A stretch of 64,000 nt of DNA from Mytilisepta virgata (lineage: Eukaryota > Mollusca > Bivalvia > Mytilida > Mytilidae): positions 57,044,230-57,108,229 of the forward strand of contig CM051516.1 of NCBI GenBank assembly GCA_028015205.1. Reading direction: 5' to 3'. The notes beneath the pieces are model-generated. The model was not told the origin of the DNA, did no database searches, and worked only from the letters and a program-made list of their open reading frames with translations. Below are positions 1 to 13,909 of this stretch, piece after piece. Both the position numbers and the translations under genes were made by a program. How positions within the stretch are numbered: the stretch's first letter is position 1; every line of letters begins with the position of its first letter.

Positions 1-258
1 GGACATTGGTCCCTGATTATAATGCAGGAAGCATAATAAAAACCATGTTGTATATATTATTCACTAGAGCCTTTGAAAGAAGATGATACAAAATAATAAT
101 TTGTACTAAAATTCTCTACCAGTAAAATCTTCATATATTCTTTCTTTATTTAATTTTATTTATAGATTATATATATTCAAAACAGGACAAAAAGAATAGA
201 TAAGATGAAAAAAATCATTAATCATGCAGTAAGTTTTAAGCTGTTACAACATATAACA
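1..258. other. Non-coding, no gene seen
   Basis: AT-rich sequence with no recognisable exon, RNA gene or defined repeat boundary. Confidence 0.5.
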
Positions 259-1652
259 AGAGGCTCTCAAAGAGCCTGTAATCGCTCACCTGGGTTACTG
301 CTTTTATAGTCAAAACATAGGTAATCAACGATTACAAAGTCCGCCTCGTTATGTCATTTAATTTGAAATTAATGGTTTACTGGTAAGATTGCACTATCCC
401 TAGCATCAAACATGCATGCATGTACAATGTACAAGATAAGTTGTTCCTAACATGAACAGTGACTGAGATTTGAACTCGGATGTAAACTTGAATGTAAGTC
501 ACTGATAGCGAAAATATAGGTCAAAGTGACCTAATTTTGCCTGGATGCTGACCTGCCTTTTGAGATGGATACACAATTAGATGATCCTATTATGTATAGT
601 AACTGAGATATAAAAACAAGACTTGTACATTTGTTACCATCATTATTTTTCTTTATGCGCATGCACATGTCCTATATGGGTTTCAGCATTTCCTTCAAAA
701 TTGCACAGTTGGTAGATCTTGTCATGGCAAACATTTTATCAATTTACACTTGACTTCTATCTTTTATAGTTTTCAAATTAGAAACCCAAATATGAAAAAA
801 TTGAAAAATTTTGATGAACAAAGGGCAAAAACTCCTACAAGGGTTTCAGGATTTTCTTCAAAATTGCACAGTAGGTAGATCTTGTCATGGCAAACATTTT
901 ATCAATTTACACTTGACTTCTATCTTTTATAGTTTTCAAAATAGAAAACGAAATATGAAAAAATTGAAACATTGATGAACAAAGGGCAAAAACTCCTACA
1001 TGGGTTTCAGGATTTCCTTCAAAATTGAAGGGTAGGTAGATCTTGATATGGCAAACATTTTATCAATTTACACTTGACCTCTACCTTTTATAGTTTTCGA
1101 AATAGAAGACAAAGTATGTAAAAATTGAAAAAAATTGACGAACAAAGGGCAAAAACTCCTACATGAATTTCAGGATTTCCTTCAAAATTGCAGGGTAGGT
1201 AGATCTTGACATGGCAAACATTTTATCAATTTACACTTGACCTTTATCTCTTATAGTTTTCGAAATAGAAGACCAAGTATATGAAAATTTTGAAAATTTG
1301 ATGAAAAAAGGGCAATAACTCCTACATGGGTTTTTGGATTTGTCTAAAAATTTCAGGGTAGGTAGATCTTGTCATTTTGAACAATTCTAACCTTTGTCAG
1401 ATTTTTAATATCTGCAACGGTTTTCGAGTAATTTGCCAAAAACTGCAATTTACCCCTATGTTCTATTTTTAGCACCAGCGGCCATGTTTTTCATCGGATC
1501 AAAATAAAATGAGGATCGTTTGTAGAGGACATGTCATACATTATTCCTGTAAAGTTTCAAACCAATCAACCCAGTGGTTTCAGAGGAGAAGATTTTTGAA
1601 AAGTGAGTTAACGACGGACGACGGACGACGGACGGACGGACCAGGTGAGCTA
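259..1652 (+). repeat. Interspersed element with ~165-bp core tandem repeats
   Basis: The left end has an AGAGGCTC...GAGCCTGT hairpin followed by GCTCACCTG. The right end has repeated GACGGACG units followed by CCAGGTGAGCTAA. Between about 671 and 1380 there are four to five imperfect copies of a ~165-bp unit containing GGTAGATCTTG, TTATCAATTTACACTTGAC and GGGCAAAAACTCCTACA. The same end motifs recur near 15309-15868, 25392-26365 and 45361-45500. Conserved ends around a 160-170 bp core resemble bivalve pearl-type elements; this family assignment is inference. Confidence 0.6.
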
Positions 1653-2008
1653 ATAACCAAATGTTTTTATAATTTTACATATAATCAAAGCGCTAAAGAA
1701 CTGGTGGCCATTTAAGTTGCAATAAAATATTGCCTGGGCTGGTACCAATGAATATTTAATTCATACGTGTGCATGCAATTTTTATCATATATTTTAGGTT
1801 TTACAACATCAAGTAAAAGTAACAAAAAAAATTGTTATTGTCTCGTGTTCTCGTAAACGTACGTAGTAAGTTCTTGAAAAAAAATGTAGTTTTATATTCC
1901 AATCGTAAAGATAGTCACTTCCCTTTAATTGATATGTTTACTTCCAGATTACAGATCGAGTACAAAAAATTGATTCCCAAAAAAATTACCTGTTTTAATT
2001 ACTAGCAC

Positions 2009-2517
2009 CAGGGACGTATATAACAGAGGGATGAGAAACTGGAGAAATATCGTAAATATATGGCAAGGCTTGAGTTCAGCACCATATTTTTAAACCATTA
2101 AAATTAATACTTTTACTTTGAATACAGACATAAAATTTAAAAGGGACGTCAGAAAAGATGTAAATTTTATAATAAAACTTATTTCATGAAAATCCATCAA
2201 GTATTTTTGAAGTCTTATGCTGTAAACTTCGGGCGCTTTTTTGTCAATTTTAACGAGAAAATGGTGAAAAAACAATGTTCTCTGTGTATATACATTAAAA
2301 AATATAGGATGGACTTATATATCTTTATGAATTTTCTAAGGGAGTTGCAGAAATGATTTAGCTTTCAAACCGTTTTTATTTCATCAAAATCTGTTATATA
2401 AGAACTTGCGAAGCCTTTTGATGCATAAGGTAAGTGTATCAAGCATAATGTCATATATTTTAAATAATTACATGAATTATCATAGAGTTGCTCATCCCTC
2501 TGTTATTTACATCCCTG
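2009..2517. mobile_element. hAT-like MITE (509 bp)
   Basis: Terminal inverted repeats begin CAGGGACGTATATAACAGAG on the left and, read on the minus strand, CAGGGATGTAAATAACAGAG on the right. The element is bracketed by CTAGCAC at 2002-2008 and 2518-2524, a 7-bp duplication or an 8-bp one with a changed base. CAGGG termini and this duplication length suit hAT elements. The short frames inside show no recognisable transposase, so it is non-autonomous. Confidence 0.7.
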
Positions 2518-2749
2518 CTAGCACAAAAGTAAAAATTGAACATTTAGAATAGTCTCGACAAATACATGAATCGATTATAGCATTGAACTGCAGTGAGCTG
2601 TTCAAAAATGGTTAAATTACATGGTAACAGTAGCATATTTATACCTGTCAACACATGCACTTGATTCACTTATGTTTAAATACAATTTTAATTGAATTAT
2701 ATCACAACAACAAAAATCTGTCAACACAAATTACAATTCAATAGAAAAG

Positions 2750-2908
2750 ACATGTAAAATTATAATTAAATTATAGTATGACATAACATGTCGACATCAA
2801 TTAAATTCGAATTATTCTTACCTATTACAATACATGTAAAATTATAATTTAATTATAGTATGACATAACATTTCAACATCAATTAAATTCAAATTATTCT
2901 TACCTATA
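2750..2908. repeat. Tandem duplication, 82-bp period
   Basis: Two adjacent copies begin ACATGTAAAATTATAATT at 2750 and 2832. They share TATAGTATGACATAACAT and TTATTCTTACCTAT and differ at a few positions. There is no coding content. Confidence 0.65.
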
Positions 2909-2914
2909 ATTTCA

Positions 2915-4425
2915 ATGTAAAGGTTACACATGTAAAGGAAGTGTAAAAAAGTGTCTGTTGTGTAAAGATTTGTACTGTATGCACCTGGTTGCCACTGGAT
3001 GTTAAACAATAATTCATCCATCTATGAAGAAGGAAAAATATGATATTGTCACCTAATTGTTAAAAAATTAATAACCGATTGCTTTACATGTTAATTTGTC
3101 TCATCTTCTTTCTTTTTGGCAAGCTGAAAAAAATAATTTTTAAAGAACTTTCTAATTTATTACAAAGATGAAAGACAGAAGATGTTTTTTGCAGAAAATT
3201 AATTTGAAATTCGAAAAACAATTGGAAAATGATGTTGGCAGTACTTCCAAGTTTCAAAAGTGTGTTCTGATGTCCCATGGCCATTCAACGTCAGTCTGGA
3301 AATGGAAGCAACAATAGTCTAATTTGTAAAAAATATTGTTCTGCAATGTAAAGTTATGAGATAGGCATCAGTGAGTCAATATCAGTTTGTGTTTTCAATC
3401 TATAACAATATACATGTTTAAGTTTTTGTACAAAATTAACCCATAGTCCACACACTAAATACTCATTAATTTGTACAAATAAAGATTGGCAGAAGTAACA
3501 TCACAAGTTAGGTTCCAAATGTAAATGAATTTTAATTCGTGGCATTGAACAGGCACATATATTGGGAAACTCGGACTTTCTTCTGAATTCGTAGGTGTTT
3601 CAACATAAGATAATGTGGATATGTAAATCAGGTCACATAACATCTTGATCAAGGTCAGACAACATGTCAGACTGACAGGTACTAACAACGGTTGAATTTG
3701 TTGAGAAACCCGGCTTATAAACTTAGCGAAGAATGAGCTAAAAACCAGGTGATCAGTCTTGAGTGACACATTTACGTGTATATTGTAAGCTTTATTGTGA
3801 CGAACTTTGGTTTTCCTAGGTCAAAAGGTTTCAACAAGAATTTGATACAACCACCACTGGAAAACGATGCCTATGTCTCACCTTCAGCAAATTTGTTGCA
3901 GGTGAGACGAGAATGGTCAGCAAAATAAAAACATTATTTTTGAAAAGGTCCAAGACAATGCTATCTATGATACAAATGTCATTAAAATCTGAGTGCTTTC
4001 AAAGACAATTTTGCATATTTTCAATGTTTTAAGGGGCATTACTACAAGAAATTGATATAGACCTTTGGCCTACTATTAGATTTCATTCAAAGCTTTTGAA
4101 GCCCTTACAAAGAAATTTTCTGTATTTTTACTGTCAGTGAGAATAACTACAAGACAATTGGTGGATTTGCGTAAAAATGTTCCAAATGTATCCACAATAG
4201 GAGGTGCACATGTGCATTATATATACAAACACTGCCAAGTTTGAAGGCTCTGGATTGAAAACTAGGAGTTGATTACACAAAATAAGTACCCTACTTTCCC
4301 TGCCCGCCCAGCATTCACCATACTATAACCTGGATTTCTCTCTGTGTAACCCGGCCAAAAATGATTACTTACTGAAACACAATATTACGCCAAGATAAAT
4401 GAACTCTGGGGAAAATCAATCACAA
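2915..4425. other. Non-coding, contains an interspersed repeat fragment
   Basis: No gene is recognisable. The stretch from about 3780 to 4150 shares TCAAAAGGTTTCAA, CACTGGAAAA and CTCACCTTCA-type blocks with 10380-10640, so both are copies of one dispersed repeat family. Confidence 0.4.
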
Positions 4426-4429
4426 AATC

Positions 4430-4830
4430 AGTATAATATGAACATGTTCAGGTAATGCTCAACCACCATGCCAAATATGAATGGTACCAAAACTTAAACG
4501 TAATTGTAGTAGCTTACACAAGGTTTTAAGACAAAATATATGAAATAGGTTAAGCAGAAACTGCAAAATCAATCAACCCTTAATTCGATAAAGTAAGATT
4601 ATGTTCAGGTCATGCCCAATCATGATACCAAATATGAACAAAATGAATGACTAGTTGTGTGGACAAGGTTTTCAGACAAAAAAAAAATGAAAAGGGCAAC
4701 GACTGCAAAAATCGATCAACCTTGAAATCTTTATAATATGCTCATATTATGCCCGACCATGATACCAAATGGTATGAACAAAATCCACAAAAAAATGAAT
4801 GACGAGATGTGTTTACAAAAGACGTGAAGA
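4430..4830. repeat. ~150-bp tandem repeat, about 3 copies
   Basis: Recurring blocks include ATGTTCAGGT, CATGATACCAAATATGAACA and AAGGTTTTCAGACAAAA. The copies are diverged. It resembles the core array of the other interspersed elements in the window. Confidence 0.5.
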
Positions 4831-4839
4831 ACTCTTGCA

Positions 4840-6847
4840 AACTTTGCTCCAGTCTAACAAACACATTTTATTGTAATTCACTTTATTATATATCACCAGA
4901 TAAATAAGAATTCAGAACACTATAGATAATGGCATCTAGATATTAAAAACATCTTTGCACAGCAAAACTTCCATCACCATAAAATCCATGTGAAATCAAA
5001 AATAAGATTTATAAATTAAACAACTTGATGTTGGCAACAAATGTGAGAAATTCAGAAAAATTCATAAAAGATGTTATGGCTAATTAAAATATTAAAGACA
5101 ATTACAAAAGCACTGTTCATATATTGTGCGTACACATCTTATGCTGCCACTGAAAAAAAAAGATCTTCTATCCACTATTCAAGGTGAAAGTATACTGGAT
5201 TTGGAAGCATCTATTTGAATTTTTTTTTTTTATTCTCATAATGGTTCTAAAATAATATTAAACTGCATATTTTATGCATTATTATTGGGCACTTTAATAC
5301 TGGTTAAACCTTAGTTCAAGGAACAGAAGTAGTGTATCTAAAAATAATTTAAAAGTTAAAAAAAACAATATTATTGAAACAATGACTAGAACTACAATAA
5401 AGAGAACACATTCTACAAGGTTTTAAAATACAGAAACTTTCAGAACAAGAAAAACATTTGACATGTAACAAAGAACAATTTTTAAATAAAATACAAGTTA
5501 AGGTTTATATTTTAATATGAGAACAATTGTACAAAAAAGCAAAGTCTGCAACAAGAAAATTGTCTATTTTTCAATTTAAAATGTATTATCTCCCCTGATT
5601 TCCAATCCTGGCTTTTATTGATATGTGTTTATAATACAATCCAGGTAATGTTTATTTCTATCATTAAAAATTATTTTACCTATAAATTGACTAGAATGTT
5701 TGGACATCATCTAAACAAATAGTTTTAATATGCATACTGGTAAAAAATCTGCAAAGGTATATACATGTTTAAAATGTACATAATTCATGACAGCCATACA
5801 TTAGCAATATCAGTAAACACTAGGGGCACCACTGGGCAGAAACCAGAGTTTGTTTACAGTATACTGGTCCCAAATTAGGCTGGAAAAGGTTGTAAAGAAG
5901 CGGAATCCAGTTTTCAAATAACTTCCACCAAAACAGCTCCACCTGGTGTTTACTGACATTGCTACATGTACATACATCTGGAGATTTCAATATTGGTAAC
6001 ATTATTTGAGCAAATTTTATCATGAGCAGTTAGCATATGGTTGTACTGGATTCTAATACAGCAAAAACAGAAATTACTTATTAACTTAGTAATACTAATA
6101 TGCTTTTCCAATGGAGAAGAAGAACGGCATTATAAATTTCACTAAGACTTCAGCCACATGCTACCCATAACAAATCACTTGAATGCCATATTAGAATATA
6201 CCATAACAGCTAGAAATCAAACAACAAAATAAATGTCACATACAATCATATATATCATTCTATTTTTTTGCTTCATCAGAGTTTTGAAAAATGAAGGTTA
6301 ATTTCTTTAAATAATTTTTCCAGTGGCAAAACCTTGTAACAACTACAATTTAATAATAAAGAACTTTAATAGGTAGTGTGCTAGACTCTGGCTGATTCTA
6401 TTTCATACATGTTTGTTTCCTATAAACAACAGACTAATAATGAAATTAATAAAAAATATTCTATACATAATTAATAATAATAGTAACATTTTCACACATA
6501 CATGTATATTCATGGCTGTTCCAGAAACAATTGTATGGAAAAAGTAAAGGGCAGTTCTATTATAATCTGAGGCAAGGAGGGAGTAAAATAAAATCTTGAC
6601 TTCCAACTGCCCCATACAATTCAGGAACAGACCTTATGAATCATAAAAGACATTGTGTACAGTCATATATGTCATTACAACCAAATAGTTGCTGTTAATT
6701 AACTTCTTAATAAAATATCTTTGAATGAAATGAGCCAGCCATATGCAAAACAATTTCAAACAACCTTTAAAGCTTGATTTCATATTTTTAAATATCACAT
6801 TTTACATTAAAAAATGCATGTGTGTATCATGCTAATATCAATCTATA
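4840..6847. other. Gene-free AT-rich stretch, possible long 3'UTR
   Basis: No coding homology is visible. It lies downstream of the ALKBH3-like stop codon (minus strand). AATAAA signals on the minus strand near 4870-4895 could mark the end of a long 3'UTR, but this is a weak inference because the sequence is AT-rich. Confidence 0.25.
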
Positions 6848-6848
6848 A

Positions 6849-7074
6849 GGGACGAGATCAAAAGTTCAATGTCGGATAAAAAACTTAATTCACATAGTTT
6901 TTTCACTGACCCCCCCACCCCCCTCTTAACTTAATTTGGGAAAAATTGATTGACCAATATAGGCGTATACAAAAATCGATGTCGGATAACAAAACTTCCA
7001 GTGATTTTTACCCCCCACCCCCAAACTATTTGAATTAAGTTTTTTATCCGACATTGAACTTTTGATCTCGTCCC
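6849..7074. mobile_element. PIF/Harbinger-like MITE (226 bp)
   Basis: The ends are near-perfect inverted repeats of about 44 bp, beginning GGGACGAGATCAAAAGTTCA on both strands. TAA flanks both sides (6846-6848 and 7075-7077), fitting the 3-bp TWA duplication of PIF/Harbinger elements. There is no coding capacity. It lies just downstream of the ALKBH3-like stop codon. Confidence 0.75.
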
Positions 7075-7089
7075 TAACACTATACAAAT

Positions 7090-10000
7090 CTATTCAGGGT
7101 AAATAACTCTGTATGTCAAATTTATTCTTGGGCTTCTGTCATGATATTCTTTTGGTATTCGATGCTGGAAAAAAATTGGTGAAAACCATCATGAAAGCAT
7201 TTATTTAATCTAAAGTATGTATAATCTGGAAAAAGAGTTCAATCAAACAATTATCTACAAGTATTGTTGAAGAGTTAATTTAACAATTCCAAAAATCCAA
7301 TTCTTGTAACCATTTTAACACATAAAATCATGTTCAATGTATAAAAAAATATTCAGTATTTAACTTCTCAAATGAAGCCTCCCCCCCCCCCCCCCCCCCC
7401 AATGTCACAAGGAAATATGAATTACATGCAAGTTTAAAATTACCATTTTATCCATGATACAGAATACCACTCCTATAGACAAATCACGTGATAGCAAGAA
7501 CCTTGTCAAAGATATTTGCATAAAGTATTTTATCATGTTCTACATTTGTAAGACAATTCAAGTGGAGATAACTCTATATTTTTACCTGCCAATCTGTCTG
7601 TGATGCTCCTTCCATGATAAGTAGTGATCCGTGTGTTAGAGGTATCTTAACATGTTGCATATAAGTATAGTCATCTGAACCCTACAAGTATAATGTATAT
7701 TTGAGCACCAAAGATTTTACACTGAAAGAAATTTAGTTCACATTTAATCAGTAAGGCAAAAAGAAATTGTATGTTTTGTGTTCCCCTCTAAAAATAAAAA
7801 AGTTAGTAGGTCAGATTTTTGGAGGGTTAAGAGGTGAGGGGTCACAAATCACAAAAATTTTCTTTTCACCTAGTCTAGCCTTTCTACTTAAAAAAATGAA
7901 ATTTTATAAATAAGTACATGAACATCTTTTGCTTATTATTTGCAATGTAAATATTCATAATTATTCTAAAAAACTTAAATCGTTACTAAAATGGTGAAAA
8001 ATGGTTACAAAATATTGCCAAGTTCTATGTATTTGTGATCATAATTTAAAGTTGCTAAAAAGACTGGTACAAGACTTTCTAGACAATGTCTAGTGACATT
8101 TTCCTTAGGCTCCACTACTGTTACCTTATGAAAGTCAGATGTTGTTTTTAAGTCGCCCTGTCCATAAAAAAATCAGATATGCACGAAAAATGACAAAATT
8201 AGCAATTTTCGGGTAAATTAAAAAACGTGTCGACTAGATGGGCTCAATATATCTTGTTAAAATTTGAAACATACTTTGTTAAGATAAGTATCTTTTAATG
8301 GTCACCTGCTAATCAATGCTAAATATATAGCTTCAACTCCTATTTGTGTTTTAATTTAATGGAGTTTACCCTTGACTTAATGAAAAACGTCAAGTAAAAA
8401 GCCTACCTAGTCCTTACCAAATATAACACATACAGTATGAAAGGGAAGTCTGCTATTTGTAATCTGTTGGTAGACACACTGACAATGATTAATGTGGATT
8501 TTTTTCAATTCTGTGACTAAATTTTATAGAATAAGTTACCAGTTTTATTGTAAAAAATTTAATGTTGAAGAAATCCAAGATGTACTTCTAGGATAGGTGT
8601 TCATTATTATGGTCAGTTGGTAAACAGTAAACACATATCTCTCTCTTTTTTTGCTTTAAACTCAATTTTTTTAACATCAAATAGCAACAACTCACCACAA
8701 TAAAAGCACTAATTGGCCCCTTGAAACACTTATCATGTTGAAAAATCAACAAAACTTACCTTAATCCCAATCAATTTGACATGTATCTATATAATATAAT
8801 ATAATTTTTGTCATCACCAAACTTTCAGAATCAAGATAACAAGACATAACTTTAACAGTATTAACTAATTTTGACCTTCTTCAATGGTCTTATTGTCAGA
8901 AATGGTCTGGCAAGTTAAGAAAAAAAAAATATAGTACTCTAAATAGGTAAAACAAACAATCACACAGAACCTATAGATCATATACTAACATCGGCTGGCT
9001 TTTTCCTCATTTCAAAATTTCTTGTATCACCAAAAGATAATGATGCTATTGTTGGTTCAGGTCCTAACGTTATCTCGTCATCGGAATGCCAAGCCACACT
9101 ATCATGTCCATCACGATACATATTGGCCAATAATGAATTAAAGTTTATTCCTGTTACTTCTTCAAGTCTGTGTCTTAATACACGTAGAGTTGGATGCCAC
9201 TGGAAAAGATCAAACACAGTAATACTGTCAAAACTAGTTTTCTAAAAAACTTCTGATGTAAAGATTTCCTCAGATAGCTGGTTTTCTGTGTCTTACTGAT
9301 TTCATTACAGGTTCACTGCTCTACAATATGTTAAATTGCAGTGTAACAGAGGAGAAATTTCTTCGAACAATGTGCATATAGTGTATCAATAAATAATTTT
9401 AAAATAATTTGGGTACAGTGGAACTCCTCTAAACCGGCCCCTCTGAAACCGGATTCCTCTGCAAACCGAACAATTTATTTTGGTCTGGAATTTACACCTA
9501 TGTTTTCAAGTAAATAAATCCTCCAAAATCGGCCCCTCTGAATTCCGAATACCGGAGATAATTTCTAGTCCAAAACATATATATTCCTGTCAAATACACC
9601 TCTAAAAACCTCTAATTCTCTTCATTGACGGTAGCGTATTTTAAACAAAGCCTCATTGATGTGTACAGGAAAAACTTTGTTCTAATAAAGGATTTTAACT
9701 TGCCGTTCTACCAAAAACTAACGACGAGGCTAAAAGACTAAGATTTAGTAACAGTGAAAGAAGAAACAATGCAAATTTAGTAAATATGTAATTTTCATGC
9801 CTTCCAATATTTCAATTAATTTACTTCCAGTCAGATTTTAGTCCAGTCTGGAACCTCTCAAAACCGGCACCTCCGAAAACCGGTCAATTTCTACCGTCCC
9901 ATAGCTGTTCGGTTTACAGAGGTCCACTGTACATACATTTGTATCAATGGCTCAGTTTACTAAAAAAAACTCAAGGTTAAGACAAAATTAATACATGTAT

Positions 10001-13000
10001 GCCTCCTTCACTATTTTTCCTATGAAGATAAACTTGGGTAACATTTATTATATCAATCAAAAAGCTTCCAATCTTCAGATTAGAAGAGTTTCAACCTGAG
10101 TTTTTAAATGAACAAACAAAAAAAAAGTCCTTCAGATACCACATTTAACATCAAGTTTTCAAATAAATTCATCGAAGAGAATGTTCTAAATTTAAGTCTC
10201 AAAGATTTTAGTTTTCTCAATAAAGTTTTCAGTCTGACAAGTACCACACAAACACTATTGACCTACCATGTAAACTCAAGACAAAGTAAATGAACCATGA
10301 AAATGATGAAAAGGTCAGGTGATAGGTGTCTGAGTGACATTTTTATTATCGTAAAGTTTATTGCAACCAATTTTAGTTTTCCTATGTCAAAAGGTTTCAA
10401 AGTTATATGCAGCAACCAGTGGAAAAACCATGTTTATATCTCGCCTTCACACCGGAGACAAAAATGATCAGTCAAAGCTGATTTTCAAACAGGTCTGAGA
10501 TAGTACAAACCTTTGATTAATTTCATTAAAATCTGTTGAGATCTGTTGTCTCTTTGACCCCATTTCCATTCTCTATTCTATTAATGTGCTTACATAAACT
10601 AAATTTTCCATGTTTATCAAGGGGGATAACTACAAGAAAATTAATCATAAGATGCTAATTTTCAAACTTTTCCAAGATATTGCTCATATAAACCTCTGCC
10701 AAGGAACATGTCCCCCGAGTTTATGTTTTGTTCTGTGGTTCTTAAGATCAAAATGTAACCAGGTGAGCTTAATTCCTAATTTTCACATAGGTTTTGTTTG
10801 ATGAGTCCCCTATTTGAAAAGTGAGTTTTGTTTAGAACTTTTTTTTAATTTCAATTTTTTATCTTGTCCATGAATTAACAGTCTTGGCAACTTCAGCAAG
10901 TTCATGCATTTTATGAGTGATATTTCAATTTTATTTAATCAACAGCATGTCAACACTTAGTACCCAAGTTCAAATCCAGTTCATGGTGATGTGTCTTAAA
11001 GCTTTGACTCTGATCTTAATTGAAAAGGACTACCACGTTTTCCTGTTGTAGATTGGTGGTTATTCTTACTTCCTCAATATATATATATAAATCCCAATAT
11101 AAAATTGCCACAGCAATATAGCCAAATGAGTTGAAAGTGGCCTAAAACCTGATTTCATCAATCACATTTTATGATGTCAGGAAAATATCCATAATGCAAT
11201 TTTAAAATGCATATGGATATATGATGTTAAAAATTATTTATACTGTAACACTTTTATAATACAAACAAAAAAGTAATGAACAACTAAAACACTTCATGTA
11301 CATCATTCTGTCAAGTATAATGAAAAACTTACCTCTGTGTTAGCCTCATGATGAACACCAGAATAAGAATATGGGAAATCTCCGTACCATGCTGTTAGAC
11401 GTGGTTGTAAAAAAGACTCTCCATTTTTTACATCAGATCTCTGTCGCCAAGGAACTTCATGATACAAATCATTATACATGTCATCTGCTTCTGCTGGATC
11501 AAGGAAATTTGGAAAGAACCGAATCCTTCAAAATTAAAAATGAGCACAATAAGAAACCATTCTGCAGGTATATATTATCTTTCTGTCTGGAAATCTCAGT
11601 TCTTGCATTTTGAAAGTCTAAATGCTAGATTTTTAAGACAATTTTGGGGTAAATTTACCTTACTTTAGTCATTTAAGAAACTCACCAAATGACATTTAAA
11701 AAGTTTTGTCATAACACTCCAATGCTTAGCATTCTAATTTATTAGCTTTAAGTTTTCAGATTAACTGTATTTTGAAGTTATAACATGAATCAATAAGTGT
11801 ATGTACTGTATTAACCTTGAGACTCCAGATGGTTCTGTGCTTAGGTCACACACACCAGGCTTTCTACAAAACAAATGAATTTTAAAATTAAACACTAATT
11901 TCTACTAAGAATTAATTTCTCTTATGATTGACCGGTATTATCTAACAGACACTTATGGAAATTTCGTATCACATTGTGTACAGCGTGATATAAAAAAATC
12001 TGCCCATTTGATTGGTCATCACATGGTTATGTACGAAAATTCGTATATTTTGATTGGTCAATATATACAAATTATTAAATTTGGATTCAACAATAAACTA
12101 GCCACAGGATCCTTTATTATTATATCCAAATTAAACAACTTAAGCCAATATAAAACGATATCTAATTCTCACTCATTGTGAAACTTATATTTTTCTTAAA
12201 ACAATGTATAAACGCAAGAAAAGATTTTACGGTGCCATTGATTCCTGATTCACATGTGCAGTTTTACGGGAACAGGCAAAGACCTTTTATGTAGGCAAGT
12301 GATGTTGGATCCTGCAAATTGTTTTTTGGTATCAACAATGAGCATGCTCTTCTCTGCACAAAAGTACACTCCATCTTTTTTTTCAAAATATACTACTTCT
12401 TGACTCCAGATGATAATCAAGCCTGCCCTTTTTTCAAATTCCTTTCCTCTAAAAATCAAATGGTTGCTTCTGAAGGCAAATTTCTATCCCATTTTAACTA
12501 CATGTACCAAGTATGTTTCAATAATCAGCTATATACATTGCAGCAATTGTTTGAAATCCTTCTTGGTGTTAAGGCCTAGTAAAAAAATAAGTGCAGTTCC
12601 TGTTCACATACATCAAGATAAAAAAATTGGGTATGTAGCAATAGGGATTTTTTTCATTTTACAATTTTTTTAACATATAGAGTCTAGGTAGAGACATTCT
12701 GATTTAAACAGTGATTACTGAAAAATGTCCAAAATTATGTTAGGGTAGGTGCAAAAAATAGGGTACCGGTAGATAGAGTAACTTGAACCATACATATTTC
12801 TTTATTTGGCCTTAGTTTCTTTTTTCATTTCTTGTCCATTCCAAAAAGGTTTTCTTTCATTCAATGAGGTAGATAGGTTATAGAAAAGAAAAACTATTTT
12901 ATAGTTGAATTTACAAGCTTAAGGAAGTTAAACAACATCAAGTTTTATAATTTAGCTACACTTACGATATGACCTTTTCTATTGGTTTCTGTCTCATTTC

Positions 13001-13909
13001 CTGGAAAAATGTAATTATATATAAAATGAATATATTGTTGTTCATAAAAAGAATGTTATATTAACTCTCCTTATCTCAAACTCTTTTATCTCCAAATTTC
13101 TAATGTCTCAAAGTTATTAGTTGGTCTCAGACATGTGTATTAGTTGACAATAAATTTACAATCTAATTGTAAATAGTTGCTCCCTTAAATATTTCAATTT
13201 TATTTTATTTATTTTTATATCTATCATTATCCATTTCAGTAAAGTCAAGCATTCCATATTGCCAATTTCCTTAGTTAAGGTCACACTTGTTAAGTCGGAC
13301 AAAATTTCTCTTTAAACCTGTACATGTTTTGCCAAAAACTGGAAATCAGAAGAATGAGGACATGTATACTGATACAAAAATGACCTCAAACACAAAGATT
13401 AATGCATTTATTATCTATTGTACAATGTACTTTATCGTAACTAGATGTGATATAACAAATTGATTTATATACTTGTATCTCACTATATAGTAATATATTG
13501 CGGTACTTAATGACGTCAAAATGGCATAGAATTTACATTGAAAAAGAATGTGAATACCATGATATAAAGAAACCAACAATACAATGAGAAGGTAAATTTA
13601 TATAAATCATACTAATCACTAAATCATCAGTAATTGCATGAATCTTTGCGTTTTTGGTAATATTATTAAAAGTATGCATGATATAAGACAATAAACAAGT
13701 CGGGCCAAGATGATAATGATGTAAAAATGCACCTGCTCAGGTTCTTCAAATATAAATTTCTTTTCCGCCTGCTGCTGAACCTGGTCAACATTTTTATCAG
13801 TCCACGCAGGCGTTCGTGGAATCTGTACTTTGTTTTTGTCTGATCTGACATTTGTAGGAGCAGCCCATCCTCCTTGCACTCTGGATCTTCGCTTTTTGTC
13901 TGTATTCAT
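7090..13909 (-). CDS. ALKBH3: ALKBH3-like alpha-ketoglutarate dioxygenase, 7 exons
   Basis: Fe(II)/2-oxoglutarate dioxygenase of the AlkB family; the family removes methyl lesions (1-meA, 3-meC) from DNA and RNA. Seven exons with GT/AG borders and consistent phase are readable on the minus strand: 13733-13909, 12966-13000, 11816-11863, 11333-11525, 8990-9199, 7586-7681 and 7090-7164. They give 277 aa, against 286 aa in human. The N terminus has the ALKBH3-type RRSRVQGGWAAP and the core has PRLTAWYGDFPYSYSG. The iron ligands are His189 and Asp191 (WHSDDE) and His254 (HRIPKEYHD); the 2-oxoglutarate arginines are Arg266 and Arg272. IASLSFGDTRNFEMRKKP is also family-typical. The start is the first ATG of exon 1. 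Introns hold three MITE-type insertions or fragments. No inactivating change is seen. Confidence 0.93.
7381..7400. repeat. Poly-C tract
   Basis: A run of about 20 C in the intron between exons 6 and 7 of the ALKBH3-like gene. Its length is probably unreliable. Confidence 0.8.
7876..8404. mobile_element. hAT-like MITE (529 bp), intact copy
   Basis: The termini are TAGCCTTTCTACTT on the left and ...AAAAAGCCT on the right, a ~14-bp imperfect inverted repeat. ACCTAGTC flanks both sides exactly (7868-7875 and 8405-8412), an 8-bp duplication as in hAT elements. It lies in the intron between exons 5 and 6 of the ALKBH3-like gene. It is the uninterrupted paralogue, in opposite orientation, of the element split by the large palindrome at 26831-42244. 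Confidence 0.8.
9416..9929. mobile_element. pogo/Tigger-like MITE (514 bp)
   Basis: The ends read CAGTGGAACTCCTCTAAACC and, on the minus strand, CAGTGGACCTCTGTAAACCG. TA flanks each side (9414-9415 and 9930-9931). CCGG-rich subterminal repeats (AAACCGGCCCCTC and similar) occur at both ends. It lies in the intron between exons 4 and 5 of the ALKBH3-like gene. No transposase frame is present. Confidence 0.7.
10380..10650. repeat. Interspersed repeat fragment
   Basis: Shares blocks with 3780-4150 (TCAAAAGGTTTCAA, CAGTGGAAAA, CGCCTTCA). It is an intronic copy of a dispersed family with no coding content. Confidence 0.4.

Noticed and set aside
11371..12673. Several short plus-strand frames over the ALKBH3-like gene
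   Set aside because: They are antisense to real exons or lie in AT-rich introns.
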